This document shows, piece by piece, positions 24,201 through 29,301 of a DNA stretch of 37,824 bases. A model generated the notes under the pieces. It was not told the origin of the DNA, did no database searches, and worked only from the letters and a program-made list of their open reading frames with translations. Origin of the DNA: a virus. The stretch's first letter is position 1. Each line of letters opens with the position of its first letter. A program made the translations under genes and the position numbers. Where the stretch lies: IMG/VR virus record IMGVR_UViG_3300028008_000040, positions 1 to 37,824 of that record, one strand, 5' to 3'.

Positions 24201-24673
24201 TACTCCGTCAGCTTAGACGAGGTACTCTCGGAACTGGTGTCCCTGCTTTCCATGCAAATAATACGAAAGTTTATAATCAAAACAGAGAAAAAACAATTCC
24301 GTATAAAGATACAAACGTAACACAAAATGTTGTAGCTGACGGTATTAATAGTAGTTTTGTAATTAATTTTCCTGTAGATGATCTAAACCAAGTAGAAGTT
24401 TTTGTAGGAGGACGTAGGTTAAGAAAATCCTCTATAGAAATATATAATCCTAGCATAGCGCAAAATAGTCCAGCAGGTGACGAAACATTTGCAAAAGAAT
24501 TTGATGTTATTAATAACACATTAATTTTGCAAGATATTCCTGCAGATCAAGTGACAGTTACAATTGTTAAAAAACAAGGACAAATTTGGAAAAAAGACAA
24601 CGAACCGCTTGCAGAAGCACAAAATTCTATTGCAAGATTCTTACGTGCAGGAACATATGAGCAACCTGAATAA
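9215..24673 (+). CDS. Giant modular virion structural protein, 5152 residues
   Basis: One uninterrupted frame encodes about 580 kDa directly after gp6, where T4 has genes 7-10, so a peripheral baseplate/adhesin role is inferred. The N-terminus (SIDFLPKFFRTEANRKFLQ, then WTPHINWDTFTNFREYYWLP) resembles very large structural proteins of marine T4-like phages. Modules in order: repeated VxVNGxxLxxxxDY beta units near 750-800 and 980-1030; chitin-binding-like modules near 1573-1615, 1830-1870, 2331-2380, 2970-3017 and 3019-3067; FG-GAP-like propeller blades between about 2240 and 3347; NPGxGYxxPP repeats at about 3740-3805 and 4105-4175; further VNG beta units from about 4500; and a C-terminal INGERIEYF (4983-4991) plus LRRGTLGTG motif found in many phage structural proteins. 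No transmembrane segment, signal peptide or protease motif was seen. The start overlaps the gp6 stop (TAATG). The structural role is well supported; individual module functions are inference. Confidence 0.85.
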   Translation: MAYNNNQNESSLPTPGNNKKQSIDFLPKFFRTEANRKFLQATLDQLISNGAAEKIDGYVGRKYNESYKLGDHYLEDVSRLRNDYQFEPAVSLRDNLDNVEFAKDYQDYINVLKYFGTNIENHDRLNSVNTYSWTPHINWDTFTNFREYYWLPNGPLTVPVTGQSREITSTYSVTIEDQGDNVAYVFNDGFTRNPKLKLYRGQTYRFDIDTPGHPIAFSISRSFTPGVALLVAGQEGIRGDGLFDAVLYGNEYDQGEYVVLPVDNSVTFEADENVSTLFPDGIRKFDEEGNEVAIAYVEKGTIEFTVPFNAPTHLFYISQNEVNTSGQIRVYDVEENTFLNVEEDILNKKQYKSSNNIEFTNGLCIQFQGDVYPEKYSLGEWYVEGVGSQIALISKQDLTIPSAYTSDVEVPFDTNEFDVFPFDTANNFPLVKDYITINRATKDKNPWSRNNRWFHKDVVLKSFRYNNVAENLDDNYRASRPIIEFDAGIKLFNYGVSAKKDIDLLDSFTTDVFSTIQGQVGYIVDGIELQQGMRVLFTNDSDILVSGKIFEVKFINLNNQRVIKLEETIDTMPLDLETVFVKSGKKYSGLSFHYTNNSWVQSQTKDSINTEPMFDLCCPQGNSYADPTVFNSTTFKGTKIFSYKKGNGNDDTELGFPLSYRNIENSGDILFEFNLLTDFFNVQDADDLITIKTDTANLRKYKDRENFDYLNGWNNTPSRFHQYVIKDIEVDLLTTNKISIDTYNAPARLTDLKIIVYKNNNLLFNSKDYTIEKKESNVYLTFEKDLEPGDLIKIKTHSKESKNENGYYELPISLERNPLNDDITEFTLGEVFDHVDSMIEELKDFRGTYPGNNNLRDLKNISKFGKRFVKHESGLANTIYHFTSKEYNIIRAVEFSKEKYLEFKRNFFDTSQKLGFDGTDIAHVDKILYELNKDKNKTQPFYFSDMLAAGAAARNEYRIIDNNINFYPLTRKFNLDDLTQQAVYLYINGVQLVHGRDYKFTDDNFVDIFREKNNGDVLEIYEYESTDGSFIPSTPSKLGLYPTWYPHIKLDDTSAKKETIYNAGPFKIYGESELGESKNKFGYYYPVFTTKSAAKEYNTTSENTIEEVYFKGLNKVFYIPSDIGSFATLNDTEDFEFFPNVRPFIIGHDGSQILCYLDYRDKLAIELEKRIYNNIKVDYNDNDIDVEAYLGNDFADYPVPQEIQNQLLLRDFTAWQKFIQVGYAENSFYDVNNPFTFNYKDANNLKGKQSPGFWRKIYFNNFNTDNPHSCPWEMLGFTNKPTWWNTVYGPAPYTSNNLILWNDLELGRIADPENTRIDKRFVRPGLRNFIPVNEKGDLISPLDCNIVSNFNQRTARESFEFGDYSPVESAWRKSSDFPFALLRTLLLTNPADTIAKGFDLANAKRNIANQKTYAPTGKFIANKDIVVPNTNVDSVRTITSGLLNYIYNLVASDVLSVYTTYTDQLKNLQVNLSFRLAGFSDKQKINLILESKSPKHDIGSSGIFVPQENYKLVYNVSSPLENFTYSGVIVEKSPNGFIITGYNEKYPQFDYFKPLIGSTKYPVTVGGLSEEFSTWAPRAPYKKDQIVFHLNAYYRVTSDFTSNTTFTQDFLAKLSTLPSAGGRVANFYKNFDNVTTKSLSYGTILKTVQEVVDFLLGYGALLKSKGFIFDDVTDDVVNDWPSVAKEFMFWTTQGWADGTVISLSPSANELRFQTEYSVVDNIFDKFYDTHIIANTGDELDGEFSSLLRDGNSFGLKIKNSDLGLYGMSLPIVQKEHIVILDNTTIFNDVIYHPASGYRQKRIRVTGYRSDEWNGSLNVPGFLYDDAVVKEFEEYKDYSIGNIIKYKQFYYVATQNTIGSTEIDYNQWIQLNEKPVSDLITNFDYRASQFNDFYESNTASFDPNLQELSQRFIGFQKREYLSNLIIDDVSQLKFYQGMIQEKGSKNSIMKLFGALSSKGQESLEFFEEWAVKTGMYGSTEDIKQIEIQLSDTDIVESPQAVLFTDKIPNKNFDKLFRIKPSELVDKPADYTSNVFTVKPTVNEYVKTSGPVDIDDIDFEVSNRSDLSLGNINQFKLGGYIHLTNQINENWQVYQHTRLNLIAEELTEVATLNDAGELIYSVKFNKWISSFISVSQFIGIRDAQEYNLNGFYEVVGISNNTAFIKVPTDNNIIGFINEKLSVSTLREVRINSTTDINQIVNEEMYSNQKVWVDNYSNQNWAVLQNNSVYNLLDQYDNPTEWDSTQQNFTGAMVATPDNNNVFVAASGDDAGKIFVYRRSRDSDKLILSQELNLEDATESIDSYNGFGHSIDVSPDGEYLVVGIPTTSGIKTLFKGDFDPDTEYRKNDIIKYRENFWKANKTIIPQIGIQPFSTFDSYVTLVEQEDTDSTTLKLLVAGNPGLPTNNIDHFLVRAPEDMYIGTKGQTDGEEGTGDKVNLAWNRSSYAFPTLDAYLPFDGEIPALTAEFISQEHEIVEKIDAILYIDTYVSLPSVGDQVETDTGSGIVYYLETYRDSAVLYLKNLNGVMTVTGELFVSNGNFMGFYSQESTFATSDAVGGFWLIKTPFNYGNNGRYFDIGRGLVFADVRTSDSARITNIYSNIQNTTSEIGTFVNEENRASFITHLSYTGDPDGTEAPQPSNLWAVRISKDFTQELLDKNFYTSAGSESNQSLSFNFYNLDNSPVSLTNTGFDINELNQSHQLYDIWDGYIDFEFTEFDFQGNPFGLQVGDIVTDSQIPRDGQGGLALTSTSTSSAEVVFYQRNFNSVRIYVKVLSGSWRELNNIAKVEIQRSARDENDVDRIVGTISDTKNNIVIGTNLVGKLLIFQKQTGNFNISSNPAILNAEYYFYKENIEGGIPRLPNPPSELNKDYAHVYNIPLDARGTSSGLNNEGSVAIFRRQPNGKYDYKRVLTSQYKTNERRFGEKVRITQQDNLYTLMVSSDSVVLAGDDSTDRREHPGAIEIFYHGTEELDQFKGGYQLTQYNKGDIVIYKDDYYVANKDTDEAVISNITNSIVWDNISFRYGVDRDYKGNWDNSYGYQKDSIVLYDNKFYKALTNIAAGVQWITSYWKEVTNKFDYLGYLPNLTGNNYYGEDVYDPVTNIIEFSEAFDISPTGQVLAVIARIEESNSTVTKNLAIYRKDDSKYKLYQIIQSPNDIEDWGSQVSIAPDGLSIAVSAPKTTVNTLNQGAVYIYKQVNGQFVLDLQNKQGQIITSPTSELSELFGYKIALTDQNLVVTSLNGDQKRPTTFDVFSKKIEESIYVNDSLSTRNSVETTFDQNFTQFANTNIDSGMVYVYEDIQGSYTYSENFKFNNTTYEFGKNLHASNNHVYIGIPFYSDDPSKGIFLDYRKPKNKFAWNIYKEIRPPVDLDLIEGAFIYNKKENKIVSYVDYIDPIQGKVAGIAEQDITFKSYYDPAYYNVGSTNSINVNSDQTWLDSHVGQVWWDLTSARYVYPYQGSINYQKNNWSALSEGAEINVYEWVESDVLPSQWAVEADTEKGIVKNISGQPLYGDAKYSAKLNYDPLSQTFTTKYYFWVKDNKVIPSLENRNISVYDISQLIERPRENGYRYISFIGSDKIVLNNFDKLIKSNDLILNIKYKTKPTIDSNLHMQYKLIADGDSTATIPTNIERKWFDSLIGFDSNARHVPDSNLPTPQKYGILNSPRQGMFVNRTEALKQSIERINEVFNNNLIADEYNINELNRIDELPSISSGDYDVSIDTYEELQYISTNKLIQAVLTPIIINGRLERIQITNPGRGYKVPPTIEILGQGSDAEIKLEINNLGSVTNATIVNKGQGYDDTTSFFVRRFSVLVKSDSTSQDFWSIYGYNETSKTWFRRRSQSFDVSRYWNYKDWYAEGYNQFTKIDYEIDASYELQGLNPEFNSIIRINDIGSSGWLLLKRTGNSASEDYTIDYETIGRQNGTINLKSSLYNTQENISGYDNRTFDNGIYDNNPAQELRIILECIKNNIFINDLAIEYNQLFFSSIRYILAEQINVNWVFKSSFIKVNHKLSSLEQDITFNQDNKQYFQDYIQEVKPYKTQIREFISSVDAVEPTNTSVTDFDLSPQYNPATQTIEPIYTDVTEGVVRSFRPDATSVYPRKHFIDNLGSGIEKIVIKDPGSGYTIPPKVIIGDGTSSAQAQAYVGYGKITDIKIINPGNNFILPPTIKIEGSQADNGTVATAFARLSKGVVRTPTVKIKFDRIASEFYIENLSVTESITPRSTQLRYDLVWPVNLENDKLKIYVNSQELLKREYVIENIEKTDNRATFKHGRITFINQLSDNDIVTVDYYKSIELLDAADRINFAYNPTSSMAGKKLNQLMTGVDYGGVEVKSFDFDSPSGWDTQPWFTDSWDAYNNTFEDEVFTSDGSTIAVQLSAPLEDGIVYNFYKNGVRIDAPDYVESTPEVPGYSATNPYAETASMTGDGQTDIIYTQNLGIDLNDGDVFIVRKITSDGSIIADLASYDTQLQGGDLAYTKAQGVNAEEIVTDGDLFVSTTHAKTEEFIPGSVFDTLDITVHTRSSGGQGIIKCINREVASTGSFTHNLSNTIGSTNSIIVKYDGQILNDTQYTLDWAAQTVTIPNLLANKALSIIEQDQGSSSLLKNTGEIIVSQPLSQFILEEEWNEDISVHVTVNGDQIKNTFYSNLTLTEDDNRIVVEFEETLQPNDVINYSVFLGNAQVNYSQVVIDQFTGNGSTVDFVLQESPFYALPTEHNVVVQVGQKILNSGYNIEYTIPDNNQREYKLESFQQPPGSLSATGLKVFLNGEEIITPEQWRLDIANSSIILSDEAGTPGDLVEIYNISESEYRILGKQVTLSNPPQTGELISVYQYSNHDLLGIEKIQLDVVKRAQIISDQETRSYLRLTVGEIELRKPAVDAQYVWVTQNGTLLTPSVDYYITNDRKKVRLVEIPTDDDVIEIIHFAADVDTDGFSYRQFKDILNRTHFKRLDAHSTVLANQLNSDDLRIEVVDGSDLAEPDKGRNLPGIIFINGERIEYFVKEDNLLRQLRRGTLGTGVPAFHANNTKVYNQNREKTIPYKDTNVTQNVVADGINSSFVINFPVDDLNQVEVFVGGRRLRKSSIEIYNPSIAQNSPAGDETFAKEFDVINNTLILQDIPADQVTVTIVKKQGQIWKKDNEPLAEAQNSIARFLRAGTYEQPE
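13928..14065 (+). other. Chitin-binding-like (CBM5/12-like) module 1 in the giant protein
   Basis: Residues about 1573-1615 read W-APRAPYKKDQIVFHLNAYYRV, matching the W...Y..GD.V.Y.G..Y.. pattern of small CBM5/12 (ChtBD3) modules. One expected aromatic at the end is not clear. It is assigned by pattern only. Confidence 0.45.
14702..14821 (+). other. Chitin-binding-like module 2 in the giant protein
   Basis: Residues 1830-1869 contain YKDYSIGNIIKYKQFYYVA and a closing W1867 (NQWIQL). This is the Y-x-x-G-N-x-I-x-Y...YY-x-A...W pattern of CBM5/12 modules, about 40 residues long. Confidence 0.5.
16205..16354 (+). other. Chitin-binding-like module 3, at the first propeller break
   Basis: Residues 2331-2380 read FKGDFDPDTEYRKNDIIKYR then FWKANKT, the same pattern as the other modules. 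It follows directly after an FG-GAP-like blade. Confidence 0.5.
18122..18415 (+). other. Tandem pair of chitin-binding-like modules 4 and 5 in the giant protein
   Basis: Residues 2970-3017 (FKGGYQLTQYNKGDIVIYKD, then YYVANKD, closing W3012) and 3019-3067 (YKGNWDNSYGYQKDSIVLYD, then FYKALTN, closing W3065) are adjacent. Both show W/Y...Y..GD/DS.V.Y...Y.A...W. These are the clearest copies. In known enzymes this fold binds chitin or cellulose through the exposed aromatics. Confidence 0.6.
20432..20628 (+). other. GxGYxxPP beta repeat pair 1 in the giant protein
   Basis: Residues 3740-3805 have IQITNPGRGYKVPPTIEILG followed by a second half-repeat with a VNKGQGYDD turn. The unit is I-x-I-x-x-P-G-x-G-Y-x-x-P-P-x-I-x-I followed by an A-rich strand. 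Confidence 0.6.
21527..21741 (+). other. GxGYxxPP beta repeat pair 2 in the giant protein
   Basis: Residues 4105-4175 repeat the same unit: IVIKDPGSGYTIPPKVIIGD and then IKIINPGNNFILPPTIKIEG. Together with the copy at 3740-3805 there are four half-units, probably one small beta fold duplicated. Confidence 0.6.
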
Positions 24674-24676
24674 ATA
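24669..24676 (+). promoter_or_regulatory. Probable late promoter AATAAATA at the end of the giant gene
   Basis: The motif overlaps the giant gene's stop codon (taa 24671-24673). It is 22 bases before the ATG at 24699, exactly the spacing of the corresponding motif before gp6, and atagga follows it. It is one of four such sites, each in an intergenic position of the structural block. Confidence 0.45.
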
Positions 24677-24698
24677 CAGTATAGGAAAAACGGATAAT

Positions 24699-25292
24699 AT
24701 GATGCAAGATAATCACGGAATATTAGTACAGGGTCACATTAAAATATTTGATCCAGATACAAGCGAAATTTATATAGATAAAAGAAATGCTATACATTAT
24801 GAAAATATGAGTATAGCATTAGCAGAAAGCCTTTCTAATGCTGGAGAAGGATTTATTTACGAAATGAGCTTAGGTAATGGTGGAACCAGCATAGATCCTA
24901 CAGGTATTATTACGTATCTAACACCCAACAGTACCGGAACTAATGCAAATTTATATAATCAAACATATACTAAAGTAGTAGATGACAGAAGTGTAAATAA
25001 TTTAGATCCTACTAGAAATAAAATAGAAACTAGACATGTAAGCGGAACAAATTATACCGATATACTTGTAAGCTGTTTGTTAGATTACGGAGAACCTAAT
25101 GGACAACAAGCATTTGATACTGCTGCATCACAAAACGAATCATATGTTTTTGACGAACTTGGTTTGAAAAGTTATAGTCCAAACGGTACAGGCAGATTGC
25201 TAACACATGTTATTTTCCATCCTGTGCAAAAGTCACTTAACCGTTTAATTCAAATTGATTACACCGTAAGAGTGCAGAGTTTAACAGGATAA
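24699..25292 (+). CDS. Conserved small virion structural protein
   Basis: From the ATG at 24699 this encodes 197 residues, beginning MMQDNHGILVQGHIKIFDPD. Recognisable segments are KRNAIHYENMSIALAESL, FIYEMSLGNGGTS, a GIITYLTPN strand and a C-terminal THVIFHPVQKSLNRLIQIDY. I recall closely similar proteins annotated as structural in marine T4-like phages; a precise role is not known to me. The frame is open back to 24564, giving up to 242 residues inside the giant gene, and an in-frame ATG at 24657 would add MSNLNKYSIGKTDN. I prefer 24699 because the family-like sequence starts there and a late-promoter motif lies just upstream. However, the best AGGA (24683-24686) is 12 bases away, so 24657 remains possible. 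It is followed after 4 bases by the first fibre gene. Confidence 0.75.
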   Translation: MMQDNHGILVQGHIKIFDPDTSEIYIDKRNAIHYENMSIALAESLSNAGEGFIYEMSLGNGGTSIDPTGIITYLTPNSTGTNANLYNQTYTKVVDDRSVNNLDPTRNKIETRHVSGTNYTDILVSCLLDYGEPNGQQAFDTAASQNESYVFDELGLKSYSPNGTGRLLTHVIFHPVQKSLNRLIQIDYTVRVQSLTG

Positions 25293-25296
25293 TATA

Positions 25297-27345
25297 ATGC
25301 CATATCAAATAGAATATACAGACAGTATTAATAAAGGTTCAATAATAGTTGAAGATGCTACATTAAATACAGAAACTAGTATTACCCTTCCTGGTAGGAA
25401 TGTTACATCATACGGCCAGGCAGTTTCTGAGAACTTTTTACACTTATTAGAAAATTTTGCAAGTGCTAATGCTCCTGCACGTCCGGTTGAAGGACAACTA
25501 TGGTATGATACTAGCGACGGTGTTAATCAATTAAAATTGTATGACGGAACAACATGGACTGCTAGTGGCGGTTTAAAAAAATCATCTACACAACCTGAAG
25601 TGTCAAATAGTATAGCAGGAGATGTTTGGGTTAATACAGAATCACAACAGCTATATCTTTTTACTGGTGCTGGCTGGGTGTTAGTCGGCCCACAGTTTAG
25701 TGATGGATTACTTACTGGCGCAACAAGTGAAGAAATTATAGGCGATGATGATGTTACTTATACAGTATTAATTTTAAAAATTAAAGAACAGCCAGTTATT
25801 ATATTAAGTGACCAATCATTTGTACCAAAAATAACACTTGTTGGATTTAGAACAGGCATTAAAGCAGGTATGAATATTACAAGTCAATTACTTGTAGGTG
25901 AAGAACTTAAATATTATGGTTTATCAGAAAAGGCTGAATCATTAGTAATTGCAGGAAGAAAAGTTCCTGCGAGTAATTTTTTAAGAGCAGATACGCCTAC
26001 CCAAACAAATTTTGATCTTTCTATAAAAAACAACGAAGGATTACAAATTGGTTCGGGCAATCAATTAAAACTATCTATAGAGAATGAAGCTGCTGTAGTT
26101 TCTCAAAGTATTGCTGGATCTAACATAGATTTTAGATTAAAAACGTCAACAGCATTTCCAACATTACTACGTTTAGATAGCGCAGGTTTTGTAGGAGTAA
26201 ACAACTTAGGACCTGAGGCAGAATTAGATGTCAAAGGCGATATAAAAGTGCGCCCACGAGACGGGTCTCCACAAACAGGCACAATTATCGTAGAAAATAA
26301 TATACCAAGTAGCGATATTAGCTCTGGCTCAATAGTAACCACAGGTGGTGTTGGAATAGGATTAGACCTAAATGTAGGAGGCAACATAACTATAGGCGGT
26401 TCCGTAACAACTGCAGATATTATCCCAGATGGGTCCGGAACGAGAGATATAGGTACTCCGAGTTTAAAATTTGATCAAGTTTACTCAAATAACTTTGTAG
26501 GAAATTTGCAAGGTAATGTAAACGGAACAGTTACAGGGAGAGCAGGTAGTGCAGATAGACTTGTAAGTGCTACTACCTTTGCGTTAATAGGCGATGTTGA
26601 ACCAAGTAGTATTGATTTTGACGGACAAACAGGCGGAACATTGAAACAACTTGATGTAACAATTTCTAATAGTTTTATTTCTAGAAAAGATACAATTTAC
26701 GATGCTGACAATCAAGACGAGCTTTTGTTAAATAAACGCTCAGGTACTACCGGTGTTTATAAAATATCTAAACGTAATTTACTCAAAACAATACCACTAG
26801 TGCCTGCAGGATCTATTATGCCATATGGAGGCATCGAAGCCCCAACAGGATGGCTATTGTGCAATGGCGCCGAAGTATTGAAATCCGATTACACGGAGCT
26901 ATTCAATTCAATTGGGTTTAATTTTAAAGATGCATCGTTATTATCAGATCAAGGCGTCAATTCTTTTGCATTACCAGACCTGAGAGGACGATTTGCAATG
27001 GGTGCAGATAATATGGGAGGCGTATCTGCAGACAGAGTTACTGATATTGCCGCTGATGCGATTGGCGGGAACGCTGGCGCAGAAGAAAGATTTATAAGCA
27101 CAGAAAATCTTCCTGATCACGAACATGACATGGAAGCACCGAGCGGAACACAATATTATGGATTGCGTGTTGGATCTGGAGAACCAGTAGACGAGGAAGC
27201 GATCACTTTTACTATCGATCCAGGCACAGGCGGAACCCAAGCATATCCAGCAAGTGGCGGAATAAAATCAGATAACGTTGGACAACAATTTAATATAATG
27301 AATCCGTACTTATCTATTAACTATATAATTTATACTGGACAATAA
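25297..27345 (+). CDS. Tail fibre protein 1 with C-terminal tail-collar domain
   Basis: This 682-residue fibre has a shared N-terminal domain (about 1-220). It is marked by GRNVTSYGQAVSENFLHLLE, the GQLWYDTS and GDVWVNTESQQLYLF strands, and a YYGLSEKAESL segment. The middle has VGGNITIGGSVT and a DIGTPSLKFDQVYSNNF repeat typical of marine phage fibres. The C-terminus is a phage tail-collar domain (PF07484 type): PAGSIMPYGG from 503, GWLLCNG, and LPDLRGRFAMG from 559. It then has LPDHEHDM and the terminal MNPYLSINYIIYTGQ, as in short tail fibres. The collar end probably contacts the host surface. agga (25286-25289) lies 7 bases before the ATG. It is the first of three tandem paralogues, with the next gene starting 2 bases after its stop codon. 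Confidence 0.85.
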   Translation: MPYQIEYTDSINKGSIIVEDATLNTETSITLPGRNVTSYGQAVSENFLHLLENFASANAPARPVEGQLWYDTSDGVNQLKLYDGTTWTASGGLKKSSTQPEVSNSIAGDVWVNTESQQLYLFTGAGWVLVGPQFSDGLLTGATSEEIIGDDDVTYTVLILKIKEQPVIILSDQSFVPKITLVGFRTGIKAGMNITSQLLVGEELKYYGLSEKAESLVIAGRKVPASNFLRADTPTQTNFDLSIKNNEGLQIGSGNQLKLSIENEAAVVSQSIAGSNIDFRLKTSTAFPTLLRLDSAGFVGVNNLGPEAELDVKGDIKVRPRDGSPQTGTIIVENNIPSSDISSGSIVTTGGVGIGLDLNVGGNITIGGSVTTADIIPDGSGTRDIGTPSLKFDQVYSNNFVGNLQGNVNGTVTGRAGSADRLVSATTFALIGDVEPSSIDFDGQTGGTLKQLDVTISNSFISRKDTIYDADNQDELLLNKRSGTTGVYKISKRNLLKTIPLVPAGSIMPYGGIEAPTGWLLCNGAEVLKSDYTELFNSIGFNFKDASLLSDQGVNSFALPDLRGRFAMGADNMGGVSADRVTDIAADAIGGNAGAEERFISTENLPDHEHDMEAPSGTQYYGLRVGSGEPVDEEAITFTIDPGTGGTQAYPASGGIKSDNVGQQFNIMNPYLSINYIIYTGQ

Positions 27346-27346
27346 A

Positions 27347-29257
27347 ATGAGTTACCAACTTAATAAAACTGACGGAGCATTACTAACTGAGCTAATAGAT
27401 GGCCAAATAGATCAAACATCGACTAACTTAACTTTAGTAGGCAGAAACTACACAGGCTATGGCGAACATTTTAATGAAAATTTTATAAAACTTTTAGAAA
27501 ATTTTTCTAGTACTGCTGCTCCTAGTAATCCATTAACAGGCCAAGTTTGGTACGATCAATCATCACAACGTTTAAGTGTATATGACGGTACAGTATGGAA
27601 AGCTAGCGGCGGCCCGTATGTGCAAGACACACAACCGTCATTAATATCCGGAGATTTATGGATAGATAATCTTAAAAATCAACTTTTTGCATATGACGGC
27701 ACTGACCTTATATTAGTCGGTCCTAGTTATACACAAGCACAAGGAACTAGTGGATTTCAAATTGAAAGTATACTTGACAGTCAATCAAGATCAAGAACAG
27801 TAGCAAGTTTATATGTCGGCGGCGAAAGAACTGCGATATTAAGTGCTCTTACATTTACTCCGGTATACAGTCAAAGAATAGAAGCACTTATTACAAGTGA
27901 TAATCCGAATGGAATAATTTACGAAGGTATTAATGTGATAAAACCTGATACCTTTAAGTTTTTTGGAACAGCTAGCGGCGCCAACGCTCTTATTACCGGC
28001 ACTGGTGTAACTAGAACAGCTGATCAATTTTTACCATCAGACGCAAATGGAGTTACAGTCGGAACACTAACTGTTCAAAACTCAGGCGGTATTACAGTTG
28101 GGCTATCACAAAACCATGTACAAAAAGTAGTTGGCCCTAGATTTTATTTTGAAAATCAATTATTAGATCATGATTTAAGTTTACGAGTAAGAACTACACC
28201 AGCAGGTGCGCTGATTGTTGATGCTCTTTATATAGATGCATCAGAAGAAAAGATTGGTATTTTTACTAATACTCCTCAGTATACACTAGACGTAAATGGA
28301 ACTATGCGTGTTACAGGTGACCTAGTTGTTGAAGGAAACTCTACTACTGTAGAAACAACAACTTTACTTGTTGAAGATAAAAATATAGATTTAGCACATG
28401 TAAACGGTGGAGTTTATGGTGACGATTCAGCAGTAGATGGTGCTGGACTTACTGTTTTAGCAAGTACTTCTAACAAAACATTAGAATGGAAAACAGCAAC
28501 TAATGCGTGGACTTCGAATGTAAACTTTGATATAGATAATACAGGTAATAGCTATAAAATAGGCGGCGTATCTAAATTATTAGATGACACATTAGGATCA
28601 ACAGTTGTTTATGCTAGAGGATTAACACAACTTGGACAATTAGATTATCTTAATGTCGGAAGTCTTTTTATTACTCAAATTAACAATAATACTCTACAAA
28701 GTTCTACAGCATTAAATTTGACAGCAAACGCTGTAGATAGTGACGGTAGAGGTATAAATATCACCGCTGCCGGCGACATACATATTACTGATTTACAAAA
28801 AATTACAGGCATGGCTAATCCAACAGCAAGCCAAGATGCAGCAACAAAATTTTATGTTGACGACCAAATTGCAACCGAAACAATTGTTTTCTCCATGGAT
28901 ATTACAGGTCTAGGTTCAGGCGCAACTTTATACGATAATGTAAAAGTATTTTTAAATGATTTATATCCAGCAGCAACTTTAAATTCTGGAAAAGTAGCAA
29001 AAATACATGCAACTTCCTATGCTGGTGCAACAGTAAGTGGCATTAGCATTACAGTATCAGAAAATAACACAGGTGTACTACAAAAATCCTTCCAGCAAGT
29101 AGATTATGCTGATGGTAGTCAAGGACCTGTAATAAGAGACGTGGTATCTAATACTACTGCGTCTGGATCTGCAATTTTAACACCGTCTAGACAGATATTA
29201 GTTTTTACATCTGACGGAACAGATTGGGATTTTACAAGCGATACACTGTATCCTTAA
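27347..29257 (+). CDS. Tail fibre protein 2 (paralogue without collar)
   Basis: This 636-residue paralogue of the preceding fibre has the same N-terminal domain: GRNYTGYGEHFNENFIKLLE, GQVWYDQS, GDLWIDNLKNQLFAYDG and FKFFGTASGANAL. The middle carries VNGTMRVTGDLVVEGN and DKNIDLAHVNGG (from 344), a beta repeat common in marine phage fibres. It then has DAATKFYVDDQIA (about 498-510), which usually marks a shaft-to-tip junction. The C-terminal 125 residues form an unrecognised beta domain ending TSDTLYP, different from both neighbours. It probably forms part of a trimeric fibre. The start lies 1 base after the previous stop, with only a weak GGA upstream, so translation is likely coupled. Confidence 0.8.
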   Translation: MSYQLNKTDGALLTELIDGQIDQTSTNLTLVGRNYTGYGEHFNENFIKLLENFSSTAAPSNPLTGQVWYDQSSQRLSVYDGTVWKASGGPYVQDTQPSLISGDLWIDNLKNQLFAYDGTDLILVGPSYTQAQGTSGFQIESILDSQSRSRTVASLYVGGERTAILSALTFTPVYSQRIEALITSDNPNGIIYEGINVIKPDTFKFFGTASGANALITGTGVTRTADQFLPSDANGVTVGTLTVQNSGGITVGLSQNHVQKVVGPRFYFENQLLDHDLSLRVRTTPAGALIVDALYIDASEEKIGIFTNTPQYTLDVNGTMRVTGDLVVEGNSTTVETTTLLVEDKNIDLAHVNGGVYGDDSAVDGAGLTVLASTSNKTLEWKTATNAWTSNVNFDIDNTGNSYKIGGVSKLLDDTLGSTVVYARGLTQLGQLDYLNVGSLFITQINNNTLQSSTALNLTANAVDSDGRGINITAAGDIHITDLQKITGMANPTASQDAATKFYVDDQIATETIVFSMDITGLGSGATLYDNVKVFLNDLYPAATLNSGKVAKIHATSYAGATVSGISITVSENNTGVLQKSFQQVDYADGSQGPVIRDVVSNTTASGSAILTPSRQILVFTSDGTDWDFTSDTLYP

Positions 29258-29262
29258 AATAG

Positions 29263-29270
29263 AATAAATA
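29263..29270 (+). promoter_or_regulatory. Probable late promoter AATAAATA before fibre gene 3
   Basis: It lies in the 44-base gap between fibre genes 2 and 3. The site is followed by a short inverted repeat and by aggggc (29288-29293), the likely ribosome site 8 bases before the ATG at 29302. It matches the other gap motifs. Confidence 0.5.
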
Positions 29271-29287
29271 AGTATAGTAATACTTTT
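29270..29287 (+). terminator. Short AT-rich hairpin with T tail (possible weak terminator or 5' leader structure)
   Basis: aagtat, loop agta, atactt form a perfect 6-bp stem ending in tttt. The stem is short and AT-rich, so termination would be weak. It also overlaps the last base of the late-promoter motif, so it could instead sit at the very 5' end of the transcript. Confidence 0.25.
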
Positions 29288-29301
29288 AGGGGCTAGACAC
29301 A

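Noticed and set aside
28753-28760. Exact TATAAATA inside fibre gene 2
   Set aside because: It lies deep in coding sequence (RGINITAAGD) without a downstream start at suitable spacing. It shows that the motif can arise by chance in this AT-rich DNA, so it is not called a promoter.
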